Positions 1 to 8,311 of a stretch of DNA of 64,000 nucleotides are shown here, piece after piece; within the stretch, counting starts at the first letter, position 1, and every line of letters starts with the position of its first letter. Under the pieces are notes generated by a model. The model saw only the letters and a program-made list of their open reading frames with translations. It was not told the origin of the DNA and ran no database searches. The DNA is from CG2-30-46-19 sp034414555 (GTDB taxonomy: Bacteria > Chloroflexota > Dehalococcoidia > GIF9 > AB-539-J10): positions 1 to 64,000 of the forward strand of contig DAOUMA010000009.1 of assembly GCA_034414555.1 (NCBI GenBank), read 5' to 3'. The translations under genes were made by a program, and so were the position numbers.

Positions 1-128
1 TTACAGTGTGCACCCAAAATGGTGGTACGAATAGGAGATTGAGGAAACTCTTAACCGAGAGAAGCATATAATAATAAGCAATAAGCTGAAAAATAATAGG
101 ACTTGCATTACTCTTTCATAGGAGCGGA

Positions 129-158
129 TTGTTCAATATTCCGGCGCTGAGGTATAAT
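129..158 (+). promoter_or_regulatory. possible sigma70-type promoter for the first gene
   Basis: TTGTTC at 129-134 and TATAAT at 153-158 are separated by 18 bp. The -10 is perfect, but the -35 matches consensus at only three or four positions. It lies about 75 bp before the zinc-finger gene at 232. Nothing else is recognisable in the first 231 bases. Confidence 0.35.
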
Positions 159-231
159 GAGGTCGGGAATACGAGCGAATATAAATGCAAAATAACCGCG
201 ATTCGGTTAACTACTATGAGGTGCAGCTGTC

Positions 232-651
232 ATGATATGCCCTACCTGTAAGAGCGATATGATAGTTGTTGAGTACAACAAGATTGAGCTTGATCATTGT
301 GCTAACTGTCAGGGCGTATGGTTTGATTCTGGTGAACTTGAGCTATTGCTGGAGTCCATGAACTTAGAGAGCCATAATGTGTTCCTCAGCAACATCCTCA
401 GTTCCGAAGAAGCCGAATCATCAGAGAAGAAGCGGAAGTGTCCGATCTGCGGTCAGAAAATGAAGAAAATAAACATAGGTCAAGAACCTGGAATACTGAT
501 TGATGCCTGCCAACGAGGAGACGGACTGTGGTTTGACGGTGGCGAGCTTGGTCAACTGACAAGACAGCTGGCCAGGAAACCGTCAGAAAAAAAGCGTTCT
601 CAGCAAGGGGTCATCACTTTCTTGGGAGAAGTATTCAAGCCCCTGGAGTGA
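232..651 (+). CDS. TFIIB-type zinc-finger (zf-TFIIB) domain protein
   Basis: This 139-residue soluble protein is built from two zf-TFIIB modules. The first has CPTC near residue 3, CANC near residue 23, then GVWFDSGEL. The second has CPIC near residue 70 followed by a Cys-containing loop and GLWFDGGEL. The second copy's distal pair is degenerate: DACQRGD replaces a CxxC, so it may bind zinc poorly. Such proteins are common in bacteria, and a role in nucleic-acid or protein binding is assumed rather than proven. A GAGGTG Shine-Dalgarno sequence precedes the ATG. It is co-directional with the LemA/HtpX pair 78 bp downstream and could be co-transcribed with it. The fold is certain, the biological role unknown. 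Confidence 0.8.
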   Translation: MICPTCKSDMIVVEYNKIELDHCANCQGVWFDSGELELLLESMNLESHNVFLSNILSSEEAESSEKKRKCPICGQKMKKINIGQEPGILIDACQRGDGLWFDGGELGQLTRQLARKPSEKKRSQQGVITFLGEVFKPLE

Positions 652-728
652 ACTATGGAGGACAGACACGGGTGACAGGAGAATCCTCTTTAGAGTAAAC
701 TAGGTGCAAATCGTTTAGGAGGTGTTCT

Positions 729-1289
729 ATGATATGGTACATCATTGTTGGAGTTGTCGTCATTCTTATTATCGTATTCATTGTGACCTATAACGGGCTG
801 GTCAGGCTGCGCAATCAGGTAAAGAACGCTTGGGCACAAATTGATGTCCAGCTAAAGAGACGACACGACCTGATACCAAATCTGGTCGAGACGGTAAAAG
901 GCTACATGACGTATGAGCGGGCGACATTGGAAGCGGTCACGAATGCCCGCAATCTAGCTCAGGCAGGAGTGAGCGCCAGTCCCGCTGAACGAGCTAAACT
1001 TGAGGGCGAGCTCGGCGGTGCCTTATCCCGGCTGCTGGCGGTGGTAGAGAACTACCCAGACCTTAAAGCTAACCAGACCTTTCTGGCTCTTCAGGAGCAG
1101 TTGACTTCGACTGAGAACAAGATAAGCTTTTCCCGCCAGTACTACAATGATTCAGTCCTCAGTTATAACAATCGAACCCAGATGTTTCCCTCCAACATGG
1201 TAGCCAGCATGACTGGCTTTAAGGCAAGCGAATTCTTTGAGGTTAGCGTAGCTGGGGAGAGAGAGGCACCCAAGGTCAGTTTCACCTAA
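729..1289 (+). CDS. lemA: LemA family membrane-anchored protein
   Basis: LemA proteins are small, N-terminally anchored proteins of unclear function, often paired with M48 peptidases. Here the first ~20 residues form one strongly hydrophobic helix. They are followed by the family signature YNGLVRLRNQVKNAWAQIDV and by KRRHDLIPNLVETVKGY (about residues 28-62). A long helical body ends near FEVSVAGEREAPKVSF. The length of 186 residues is normal. AGGAGGTG lies 7 bases before the ATG, so the start is firm. The next gene, 18 bp downstream, is an HtpX-like protease, the classic LemA partner. Confidence 0.92.
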   Translation: MIWYIIVGVVVILIIVFIVTYNGLVRLRNQVKNAWAQIDVQLKRRHDLIPNLVETVKGYMTYERATLEAVTNARNLAQAGVSASPAERAKLEGELGGALSRLLAVVENYPDLKANQTFLALQEQLTSTENKISFSRQYYNDSVLSYNNRTQMFPSNMVASMTGFKASEFFEVSVAGEREAPKVSFT

Positions 1290-1307
1290 CCCGGCATGTT
1301 GTAGTCT

Positions 1308-2513
1308 ATGTGGGAACAGATAAGGTCTAACCAGACAAGATCAGCAATACTAGTGGCCGGCATGGGGTTATTGCTGCTCCTAGTCGGTTACTTCCTAGGG
1401 TTGTACTTCTTTGGCAATGGCATCGGGGGCCTGATTATCGCTTTGGTAGTATGGGGAGTGATGAGTCTGTTTGCCTTCTTCCAGGGGGACAATATCCTGC
1501 TGGCGCTGTCACGGGCGAAAAAAATCAGCCGTGATGACCACCCGCGCCTCTACAACGTAGTTGAGGAGATGAAGATTGCCTCGGGGCTGGAGAAGATGCC
1601 CGACATCTATATCATCGATGACCCGGCACTAAACGCCTTCGCCACCGGGCGAGACCCCAATCGGGCGGCCGTGGCCATCACCTCTGGACTGCTACAAAAA
1701 CTCAACCGTGATGAACTCCAAGGTGTCATCGGGCACGAAATATCCCACATAAAGAACCGTGACGTGCTATTGATGGCTATCACCGCCGTCCTTCTCGGTA
1801 CCATCGTCATTCTTGCCTGGTATGCAACGCGATTACTGTTCTTCAGCAGCATGGCTGGAGGCAGAAGGAGTTCCTCATCGGGAGGCGGGTCAGGTCAGCT
1901 AATAATTCTTGCCGTCGGCATCGTCTTGATCATACTGGCGCCGATTATGGCCCAGCTTATCTACTTCGCTATCTCCAGGAAGAGGGAATATCTGGCCGAT
2001 GCTTCTTCAGCCCTGTATACCAGATACCCCGAGGGACTGGCCTCAGCGCTGGAAAAACTGGCTGCTTCGACCAGTCAGCTGAAATCGGCCAACAAAGCAA
2101 CAGCGCCAATGTATATCATCAATCCCTTCCGTAAAAAGGGTATGTCGGCAAGTGACCTGACCAGCACCCACCCGCCCATTTCTGAGAGAATACGTATCCT
2201 CCGCTCAATGGCTGGGGGAGCCTCTTTTGTTGACTACGACCAGGCATACCGACAGGTTCACAAGACGAGTAGGCGGATTGTGCCCGCCTCTGCCATGGCC
2301 ACCGGAGCCATTGGCCTTCGCGCAGCAGGATTAGAGGTAACGGAAAAGGAACCAGACGAGATCCAACGGGCTCGCGAGACCTCAGACCTATTGTGGCGTC
2401 GCAGTGACTATAAGACCATAACCTGCGACTGTGGCACTAAATTAAGGGTGCCCCCCGCGTTCAAGGCATCTAGCATCAGGTGCCCGCACTGCGGCAGAAT
2501 CAACCCTATTTGA
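1308..2513 (+). CDS. M48 family (HtpX-like) membrane zinc metalloprotease
   Basis: An integral membrane metalloprotease of the HtpX/Ste24 type, presumed to act in membrane protein quality control. Two hydrophobic segments lie near residues 12-60. The zinc-binding HEISH motif is at about 144-148 within IGHEISHIKNRD, a hydrophobic hairpin spans about 155-225, and the third-ligand glutamate sits in REYLADASS. The C-terminus carries an extra zinc ribbon (CDCGTKL...CPHCG) that standard HtpX lacks. No clear Shine-Dalgarno sequence precedes the ATG, so translation may depend on coupling to lemA 18 bp upstream. At 401 residues it is longer than classical HtpX (~290) because of the C-terminal extension. 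The symbol is left blank because orthology with htpX is not established. Confidence 0.88.
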   Translation: MWEQIRSNQTRSAILVAGMGLLLLLVGYFLGLYFFGNGIGGLIIALVVWGVMSLFAFFQGDNILLALSRAKKISRDDHPRLYNVVEEMKIASGLEKMPDIYIIDDPALNAFATGRDPNRAAVAITSGLLQKLNRDELQGVIGHEISHIKNRDVLLMAITAVLLGTIVILAWYATRLLFFSSMAGGRRSSSSGGGSGQLIILAVGIVLIILAPIMAQLIYFAISRKREYLADASSALYTRYPEGLASALEKLAASTSQLKSANKATAPMYIINPFRKKGMSASDLTSTHPPISERIRILRSMAGGASFVDYDQAYRQVHKTSRRIVPASAMATGAIGLRAAGLEVTEKEPDEIQRARETSDLLWRRSDYKTITCDCGTKLRVPPAFKASSIRCPHCGRINPI

Positions 2514-2694
2514 GAGGAGAGGTTATGTGTAGTTCAATCTCCACGCCCATGAATTTTCATTGCTGTGTGGTGTGAAACAGAGGGGATTGCACATTCCGTC
2601 AGATTGTTTGCTTTATGCATTCGGCATTTTCTTGGTAGAATTCGAGCGACAGATAATATGCCATTGAGCCTTATACGAAAGGAAGAAGACGACT

Positions 2695-4092
2695 GTGTTT
2701 AGCAAAATCCTCATTGCTAACCGGGGCGAAATAGCCGTACGGATAATGAGAACTTGTAAAGAGATGGGAATACGAACAGTGGCAGTTTACTCCGATGTTG
2801 ATGCTGATTCCCTTCATGTGAAGCTTGCCGACGAAGCTTATCCCATCGGGCCAGAAGAAACAGTACAAAGTTACCTCAATAAGGAAAAGATTCTTGGAAT
2901 CGCCACAAGGAGCGGGGCTGAAGCTCTTCACCCGGGATATGGTTTTCTAGCCGAAAATCCTGACTTTGTCGAAATGTGTGAAAAACAGGGAATCACTTTT
3001 GTTGGCCCGCCTGCCGAGTGTATGCACAAGGCGAAACCAAAACAGAATGCCCGCGAGCTAATGAGGAGGATTAAGATACCCGTAGTCCCGGGTTACGATA
3101 AGACTCTTACGAACTCAGCCAGTGGGAGATTGGCACAGGTTCAGGAAGTAGCAGAAAGTATTGGCTATCCGGTTATCGTTAAGCCTTCAGGTGGCGGCGG
3201 CGGGATCGGCATGACTGTTGCCAGAAACAGGCAAGAGCTGATAAGGGCTGTCCGCTCTGTGGAGGACAGAGGCAGGGCTTTGTTTGGCGTGTCCTCGTTT
3301 TATGTTGAAAAGCTTCTCAGCGGGATAAAGCACGTAGAGTTTCAAGTGCTTGCCGATAACCATGGTAATATCATTCATTTAGGTGAGAGAGACTGTTCCA
3401 TACAACGGCGGTTTCAAAAGCTGATAGAAGAATCTCCCTGCCATATTCTTTCGCCGCATTTGAGGATGAAGATGGCAGTGGCTGCCCTTGATATAGCTCT
3501 GGCTTTACAGTATGTCAACGCGTTGACTGTCGAATTCTTTTATGTCCCGGATACACAGGAGTTTTACTTTAATGAAGTGAACACCCGCTTGCAAGTGGAG
3601 CATTGCGTAACGGAACTTACCACTGGCATAGACATCGTCAGAGAACAGATCAGAATCGCCGCTGGTGAGCAGTTACCTTACACTCAGGACGATATCGACC
3701 TCCATACCCGCGCTTTAGAATGCCGCATTACGGCAGAAAACGCCTTACGCAACTTTCTCCCCTGTCCAGGGATTGTAACCGGTCTTCATCTGCCGCACGG
3801 TTTGGGGGTCCGCATCGACGAAGGAATATATGAGGGATATGAAATTCCTTTCTATTATGACCCATTGCTCCTTAAGCTTATGACGTGGGGAAAAACAAGA
3901 GATGAAGCCATATCACGGATGAAGAGAGCCGTGGATGAAACGAGGATTGAAGGGATAGAGACAAATCTTCCCTTTCATCGGGTGGCATTGGAAGACGAGG
4001 TCTTCAGCGCAGGTCGTCATACTACCGACTTCGTAGAGAGGCAGAATATCATTGGTAAAGTTCGCGAGCAGGCAAGAAATGCCAAAGGCTAG
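2695..4092 (+). CDS. accC: biotin carboxylase subunit (acetyl-CoA/pyruvate carboxylase type)
   Basis: ATP-grasp enzyme that carboxylates biotin on a carrier protein at the expense of ATP and bicarbonate. It opens with FSKILIANRGEIAVRIMRTC, has the glycine-rich KPSGGGGGIGM loop near residue 163 and the EVNTRLQVEH active-site motif near 300. EVNTRLQVEHC replaces the more usual EMNTRLQVEHP. The start is GTG, preceded by GAAAGGAAGAAG. The length of 465 residues suits a free-standing biotin carboxylase. No biotin carrier or carboxyltransferase gene lies in the window, so the partner (acetyl-CoA, propionyl-CoA or pyruvate carboxylase) cannot be decided here. The gene symbol is by family, not by proven pathway. 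Confidence 0.85.
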   Translation: MFSKILIANRGEIAVRIMRTCKEMGIRTVAVYSDVDADSLHVKLADEAYPIGPEETVQSYLNKEKILGIATRSGAEALHPGYGFLAENPDFVEMCEKQGITFVGPPAECMHKAKPKQNARELMRRIKIPVVPGYDKTLTNSASGRLAQVQEVAESIGYPVIVKPSGGGGGIGMTVARNRQELIRAVRSVEDRGRALFGVSSFYVEKLLSGIKHVEFQVLADNHGNIIHLGERDCSIQRRFQKLIEESPCHILSPHLRMKMAVAALDIALALQYVNALTVEFFYVPDTQEFYFNEVNTRLQVEHCVTELTTGIDIVREQIRIAAGEQLPYTQDDIDLHTRALECRITAENALRNFLPCPGIVTGLHLPHGLGVRIDEGIYEGYEIPFYYDPLLLKLMTWGKTRDEAISRMKRAVDETRIEGIETNLPFHRVALEDEVFSAGRHTTDFVERQNIIGKVREQARNAKG

Positions 4093-4153
4093 GATAGGAG
4101 GGCTGTTGCTTGCCAGTTGTTGGACTGTTAATGAGAAATACTTTGCAACTACT

Positions 4154-4182
4154 TTGACAATGCAACTTAGAATACTGTGGCA
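4154..4182 (+). promoter_or_regulatory. promoter-like sequence, copy 1 of a repeated motif
   Basis: TTGACA at 4154-4159 lies in a stretch that is largely repeated at 10276-10308 (ctttgacaatgca, then cttag, then act-tg in both). The -10 region at 17 bp spacing is poor (GTGGCA). It stands ~65 bp before the glycerophosphodiesterase gene. A promoter is plausible, but the conservation is the stronger observation. Confidence 0.35.
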
Positions 4183-4242
4183 TAGGGATATTGTTTTTGG
4201 CTTCCTATTACCCAAAAATGGCGAAGTGGTTAAAATAGTTCT

Positions 4243-4938
4243 ATGAGGGATATTATAAACATAGCACATAGAGGCTTCACAAAGGCGTTTCCGGACAATA
4301 CCCTCGAAGCGTTTGAAGCAGCCATTAATATTGGAGTAGATGCTATCGAGTGTGATGTTCAAGAAACTATTGATCGTAAGTTTGTTGTTATTCACGACTC
4401 CGAGTTGTTTGGTAAGGATATCGCCAAACTACCACTGGCTCAGATTGAGAACGCAAAAATAGGGGGCAAGTTCAAAATCCCCACATTGGAAGAAACTCTT
4501 GATTTATGTAGCAAACGGGTAAAATTACTAGTCGAACTAAAGAAGGTGTTGTCAGTTGCTCACTTTTATGCGTTGCTGACACAGAGGGTGCAGCCGCACA
4601 ACATAGTGTTAGCGTCACTTAGCCGGGGTCTACTCTCAAAGCTCTCTTATCAGGCTCCTCAAATACGGAGGGCAGTTATTGTTGACCATCCGGTGAGGAA
4701 TGTCGTTGAACTGGTGGAATCGACCAAATCTGACATTATTGTAGTGAAGTTTGCTTTTGCTACTGTGGAGATAGTGGATAAGATTCACGCATGTAACTTA
4801 TCTATCTTTGTATGGGGTTGTGCTGGACTGGAGGAGATCAGAAGCACTCTAACTCTGGATGTCGACGGCATAATCTCAGATTCTCCCGACCTTGTTATGA
4901 GAGAACTTTGTAAAGGGATAAGGCTCGCAAGCACTTAG
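4243..4938 (+). CDS. glycerophosphodiester phosphodiesterase family protein
   Basis: A cytosolic TIM-barrel phosphodiesterase expected to release glycerol-3-phosphate from glycerophosphodiesters. The signature is present: NIAHRGFTKAFPDNTLEAF at the N-terminus (His-Arg-Gly, then Asn-Thr), IECDVQET with metal-binding Glu/Asp near residue 38, and VVIHD with the second catalytic histidine near 51. VELKK near residue 96 is the later conserved Glu-x-Lys strand. There is no signal peptide and the length of 231 is typical. It appears to be a single gene, converging with the minus-strand sensor gene at 5061. No Shine-Dalgarno sequence is obvious before the ATG. Confidence 0.85.
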   Translation: MRDIINIAHRGFTKAFPDNTLEAFEAAINIGVDAIECDVQETIDRKFVVIHDSELFGKDIAKLPLAQIENAKIGGKFKIPTLEETLDLCSKRVKLLVELKKVLSVAHFYALLTQRVQPHNIVLASLSRGLLSKLSYQAPQIRRAVIVDHPVRNVVELVESTKSDIIVVKFAFATVEIVDKIHACNLSIFVWGCAGLEEIRSTLTLDVDGIISDSPDLVMRELCKGIRLAST

Positions 4939-4994
4939 CAGAAATCGAGTTCGTGCAGGTGGCAAATTGGGGACAAAAGGCGTAGGCGGGTATG

Positions 4995-5022
4995 TTGACC
5001 ACTAGGACTAAGGCGGTATAAT
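4995..5022 (+). promoter_or_regulatory. orphan sigma70-type promoter pointing antisense into the GGDEF/HD-GYP gene
   Basis: TTGACC (4995-5000), a 16-bp spacer and a perfect TATAAT (5017-5022) face rightwards. The next sequence in that direction is the 3' end of the minus-strand gene ending at 5061. The spacer contains AGGACTAAGG (5004-5013), the motif that occurs three times upstream of the same gene at 8100-8138. Only a tiny reading frame follows, so any product would be an antisense or small RNA. Confidence 0.4.
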
Positions 5023-5060
5023 CGTTTGCTGAAAGGAGACGAGCGGTCTTCGCTTGAAGC

Positions 5061-8057
5061 CTACTTTACACTCAGAGGAAGGCCGGCTTTAACAACATTG
5101 ATGAAAACTTCTGCCAATTCGGGGTCGAACTGTGTGCCAGCACCACGCCTGAGTTCTTCCAGAGCCTCCTCGCGAGAGAAGGTATGGTGGTAAGGACGAG
5201 CGGAAGTCATGGCATCAAAGGCATCAGCTATAGCCAGAATGCGAGCATCCAGGGGGATACTTTCACCCTTAAGCCCTTCAGGATAACCGCTGCCATCCCA
5301 TCTCTCATGGTGATATAAAATGCCGCCCAGGCAAGAAACGAGATTAGGCACATTACCTACAATATTTGCTCCCAGGCGGGGGTGAAGCTTAATCTGGTAC
5401 CAGTCCGCATCGCTTAACTCTCCGTTCTTATTAAGTAGCTCATCAGGGATACCGATCTTACCCACATCGTGGAGCAAAGCAGCCGTGCTTATCCTGGATA
5501 CTGTCTCGGCTGGTAAGCCAAGCGCTTCAGCCAGAGCTACGGCATAGGCATTAACCTTTCTGGAATGGCCATAAATATAGGGATCCCTGGTCTCCACCGC
5601 CGAGGCTAAAGCATAGACCACGCTTAGGCCAGTATATCTAGCATTTATTCCTGCCTTTGCTACTGGCTCAGAGAGGATTTTGGAGGCAAGATAAACATGA
5701 TTGCCACCGGTTTCTTTGGCATGATAAAGAGCAGTGTCAGCCGCAGTAACAAGTTCATCTGGCAACACACCATCAAAGGGATAGCTAGCCAAACCGATGC
5801 TACAGGTTACCCCAGCCTGTTTTGCCTCCATAGCATCGACAACCTGCTGCCGAACTCGCTCAGCCACCACGCAAGCATCTTCATCCTTTGTCTCAGGTAG
5901 AACAACAATAAATTCGTCTCCACCATAGCGGAAAGGCCGATCAGCACTCCTGATAGAGTTTCTGATAATCCTTCCTATTTGATTTAGAAGCTTATCACCC
6001 GAGGGATGCCCGTATATATCGTTGTAAGCCTTAAAATTATCAAGGTCAAGCATGAGTAAAGAGAACATGCCACCGTATCTGGAACACCGTGCAATGTCAT
6101 CTTTAAGCTGCTCTTCAAAATAGCGGCGATTGAATAAACCAGTTAGGTCGTCAATGCGGCTTCTCTGCTCAGCCTTAAGATATAGCTGAGAATTCTTGAC
6201 CGGTGTAGCGATCTGCGAAGCTAAAAGCTCCAGGACGCGTATTTCTTCCTTGCTGTAAGCATCAGGCTGGTAGCTGGCTATGATTAAGCTACCAATGACC
6301 TCGTCTTTGGCAATCAAAGGTAAGTGAACGATGGAGCGAATTCCTTCCTTGATATAATGTTCTGCAGTCCAAAACCTCCTCTGTTTCATCAGATCAGCTT
6401 CATACAAAGTTTTCCTTTCCCTGCTTACCCACTCAGTAGTTGTCCCCTCAAGTGGTATTCGTTCTCCTGCCTGCCTCACCGGGGGTACCTCACTGGACAA
6501 AGCCACATTATAAAGTTGGTCTTCCTCAATAAAGGCAATTGCGGCATAGTCAACGCTAATAACTCTCTTCAGCTCTTTAACGAAGCTTTCAAATATATCC
6601 CGTATATTCATGCTGGAGGTGATGATTGCAGTCAGACGGTTAACAAGAGTTAGCTCCTCATCCCGCTCTCGTATGCGCTCATGGAGATATTCCTTTTCCA
6701 TGCCTGCTGCCACACGAGCAGCAACGGACTTCATTAAATCAATATCCTCAACAGTATAAAGCTTGTTATTCTGTTTATTGCCTACGGCTAAAACAGCTAC
6801 AAGCTCCCCTCTGTTTATTAAAGGAAGGAACATCTCCACATTCGCCGATTGAATCTGTTCCTTTTCCTCCTGCCACATAGATTGAAATTCAGGGAGTGTA
6901 GCGAGCTCTCTATCAGTTAGTATCTTGTCTTCCTGCCTGAGCCAGGTTACGATGGGACTATCCCTCCTTAATTTTAGCCCCTGCATAGGATTATCCTCCC
7001 TGAGAGGATAGCTAGAGCGAGCAACAAAATCTCCTTCCTTGGCTTGAGGTAGAAACAAACAGGCTCTCTGGCAGCCTACAGATTCAGAAAGGAGGGGCAC
7101 AAGCTTATCGCCAAATTCTTTCAGGGTGGAAACATCGTATATTTTGTGGGTAAAGTCAAATAGCTGCCTGCGGTAACCATATCTTTCCCCGACGAGGGAT
7201 TGCTCCATCCTTCTTCCCAGAGCACCACGCAGCCAGTAAAAGAACACAGCAACTAGAATTGCTATACTGCTACCAGCTATTATCGCAGGCCGGTTGATAT
7301 CAAAGCCGACTAGCCTTTGAGCCAGAAAGAATAAACCCACATAAGCATCAGCCCCAACAATACACACGGTCAGCCATATCAGCCCACGCCGAAAGGCGAC
7401 CCTAACATCCAGCAAGTGCTGCGCTATCACAGCGTAGGTTAAAATGCCGGCATTGATAAGATTGCCAATATGAGCTACCGGATATTCCCCTCCAAGAGGA
7501 GAAATAGAGCCAAGGATAAAAATTGTTAGGATGGCAATAGCACCAAGTAAATAAGCAAGCTGATTATGCTCTGCTGGGTCAGGTGAGCCCCTGTACCTTC
7601 GCAGCAAAGAATATATATCCTTGGCGCCCACAGTAAATAAGAAAAGGAAACTTATAACAATAATCCAGATACCATAGTCAACGTTGATGCCGCTGGCAGT
7701 GATTTCAATGCCCACCGGGATATAGCCTAGCAATACCAACACAATAGTGCTTACCAAGAAAGCATAGGCCAGTGGTCTTTTGATATGTTCTGACCGGTAG
7801 AAAGAAGAGAAAAAGTAATGGAATTGGATTAGCATCCATATCATAGTGCACAGAACAACTTCAGCGATAAGGATTTTATCTTGCATAAGGAAATCGCTAC
7901 GGAAAAAGAAGTCACCTAGGCTCCACAGCATGGCAGGAATTAAGAATAGGAAGAAAAATTTTTGCTTCCTATCCCAGGGCCGGTTAGCCAGCAAAATCAC
8001 AAATAGAGGGATATAAGCCACAACGGCAATTAAAGGAATTAAAACGTGACTGTTCAT
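5061..8057 (-). CDS. membrane sensor with two GAF domains, GGDEF and HD-GYP (cyclic-di-GMP turnover)
   Basis: A 998-residue signalling protein able in principle both to make and to break cyclic-di-GMP. The N-terminal ~275 residues hold about eight hydrophobic helices, like the 7TM/histidine-kinase-N sensory domain. Two GAF domains follow (about 310-450 and 480-625). A GGDEF domain comes next with intact RYGGDEFIVVLPE. A C-terminal HD-GYP domain has HDVGKIG, HPRLGANIV and HHERWDGSGYPEG. Both catalytic modules keep their key residues. It is monocistronic on the minus strand with its own promoter (8069-8097), and no Shine-Dalgarno sequence precedes the ATG. It may be regulated through the AGGACTAA repeats just upstream of the -35. 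The ligand sensed is unknown. Confidence 0.92.
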   Translation of the reverse strand: MNSHVLIPLIAVVAYIPLFVILLANRPWDRKQKFFFLFLIPAMLWSLGDFFFRSDFLMQDKILIAEVVLCTMIWMLIQFHYFFSSFYRSEHIKRPLAYAFLVSTIVLVLLGYIPVGIEITASGINVDYGIWIIVISFLFLFTVGAKDIYSLLRRYRGSPDPAEHNQLAYLLGAIAILTIFILGSISPLGGEYPVAHIGNLINAGILTYAVIAQHLLDVRVAFRRGLIWLTVCIVGADAYVGLFFLAQRLVGFDINRPAIIAGSSIAILVAVFFYWLRGALGRRMEQSLVGERYGYRRQLFDFTHKIYDVSTLKEFGDKLVPLLSESVGCQRACLFLPQAKEGDFVARSSYPLREDNPMQGLKLRRDSPIVTWLRQEDKILTDRELATLPEFQSMWQEEKEQIQSANVEMFLPLINRGELVAVLAVGNKQNNKLYTVEDIDLMKSVAARVAAGMEKEYLHERIRERDEELTLVNRLTAIITSSMNIRDIFESFVKELKRVISVDYAAIAFIEEDQLYNVALSSEVPPVRQAGERIPLEGTTTEWVSRERKTLYEADLMKQRRFWTAEHYIKEGIRSIVHLPLIAKDEVIGSLIIASYQPDAYSKEEIRVLELLASQIATPVKNSQLYLKAEQRSRIDDLTGLFNRRYFEEQLKDDIARCSRYGGMFSLLMLDLDNFKAYNDIYGHPSGDKLLNQIGRIIRNSIRSADRPFRYGGDEFIVVLPETKDEDACVVAERVRQQVVDAMEAKQAGVTCSIGLASYPFDGVLPDELVTAADTALYHAKETGGNHVYLASKILSEPVAKAGINARYTGLSVVYALASAVETRDPYIYGHSRKVNAYAVALAEALGLPAETVSRISTAALLHDVGKIGIPDELLNKNGELSDADWYQIKLHPRLGANIVGNVPNLVSCLGGILYHHERWDGSGYPEGLKGESIPLDARILAIADAFDAMTSARPYHHTFSREEALEELRRGAGTQFDPELAEVFINVVKAGLPLSVK

Positions 8058-8068
8058 AATATAAGAAT

Positions 8069-8097
8069 ATTATTGACATAAATTGGGAAGCTGTCAA
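8069..8097 (-). promoter_or_regulatory. sigma70-type promoter of the GGDEF/HD-GYP gene
   Basis: Read on the minus strand: TTGACA (8097-8092), a 17-bp spacer, AATAAT (8074-8069). The -35 is perfect and the -10 has five of six matches. The predicted start site is near 8062, only about five bases before the ATG at 8057, so the transcript would be almost leaderless. No ribosome-binding site is visible, which agrees with this. Confidence 0.65.
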
Positions 8098-8099
8098 CG

Positions 8100-8138
8100 A
8101 GGACTAAGTGGTGAGGACTAAAGTAATCAGGACTAAAG
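8100..8138 (-). repeat. three AGGACTAA direct repeats abutting the -35 box
   Basis: AGGACTAAG at 8100-8108, AGGACTAAAG at 8114-8123 and AGGACTAAAG at 8129-8138 are spaced 14 and 15 bp apart (plus-strand reading). The array begins two bases upstream of the -35 of the minus-strand promoter. Position and spacing suit an activator-binding array, but no regulator can be assigned. Confidence 0.55.
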
Positions 8139-8145
8139 TATTAAC

Positions 8146-8295
8146 AAACGGCGGGATAAGCCCCACCACTACACAGTTGAGTTATGGTATCTGGTATAAG
8201 CCCTTATAAGTTTCTTCTCCCTTGAAGGGAGAGGCACGGTGAGGATGACCCCCGAGGGAAGGAGGATTATAAGGGTGGGGTTTGTCCCCGCCCCG
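8146..8295. repeat. MITE-like element with imperfect terminal inverted repeats
   Basis: The ends at about 8146-8171 (ggcgggataagccccacca) and 8269-8295 (gggtggggtttgtccccgcc) are imperfect inverted copies. An internal hairpin TCTCCCTT/AAGGGAGA lies at 8216-8232. No coding sequence is present. It fills the space between the sensor gene and the GH3-like gene and could also end transcription. Confidence 0.4.
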
Positions 8296-8311
8296 TGCGA
8301 GTAGGCTCAAC

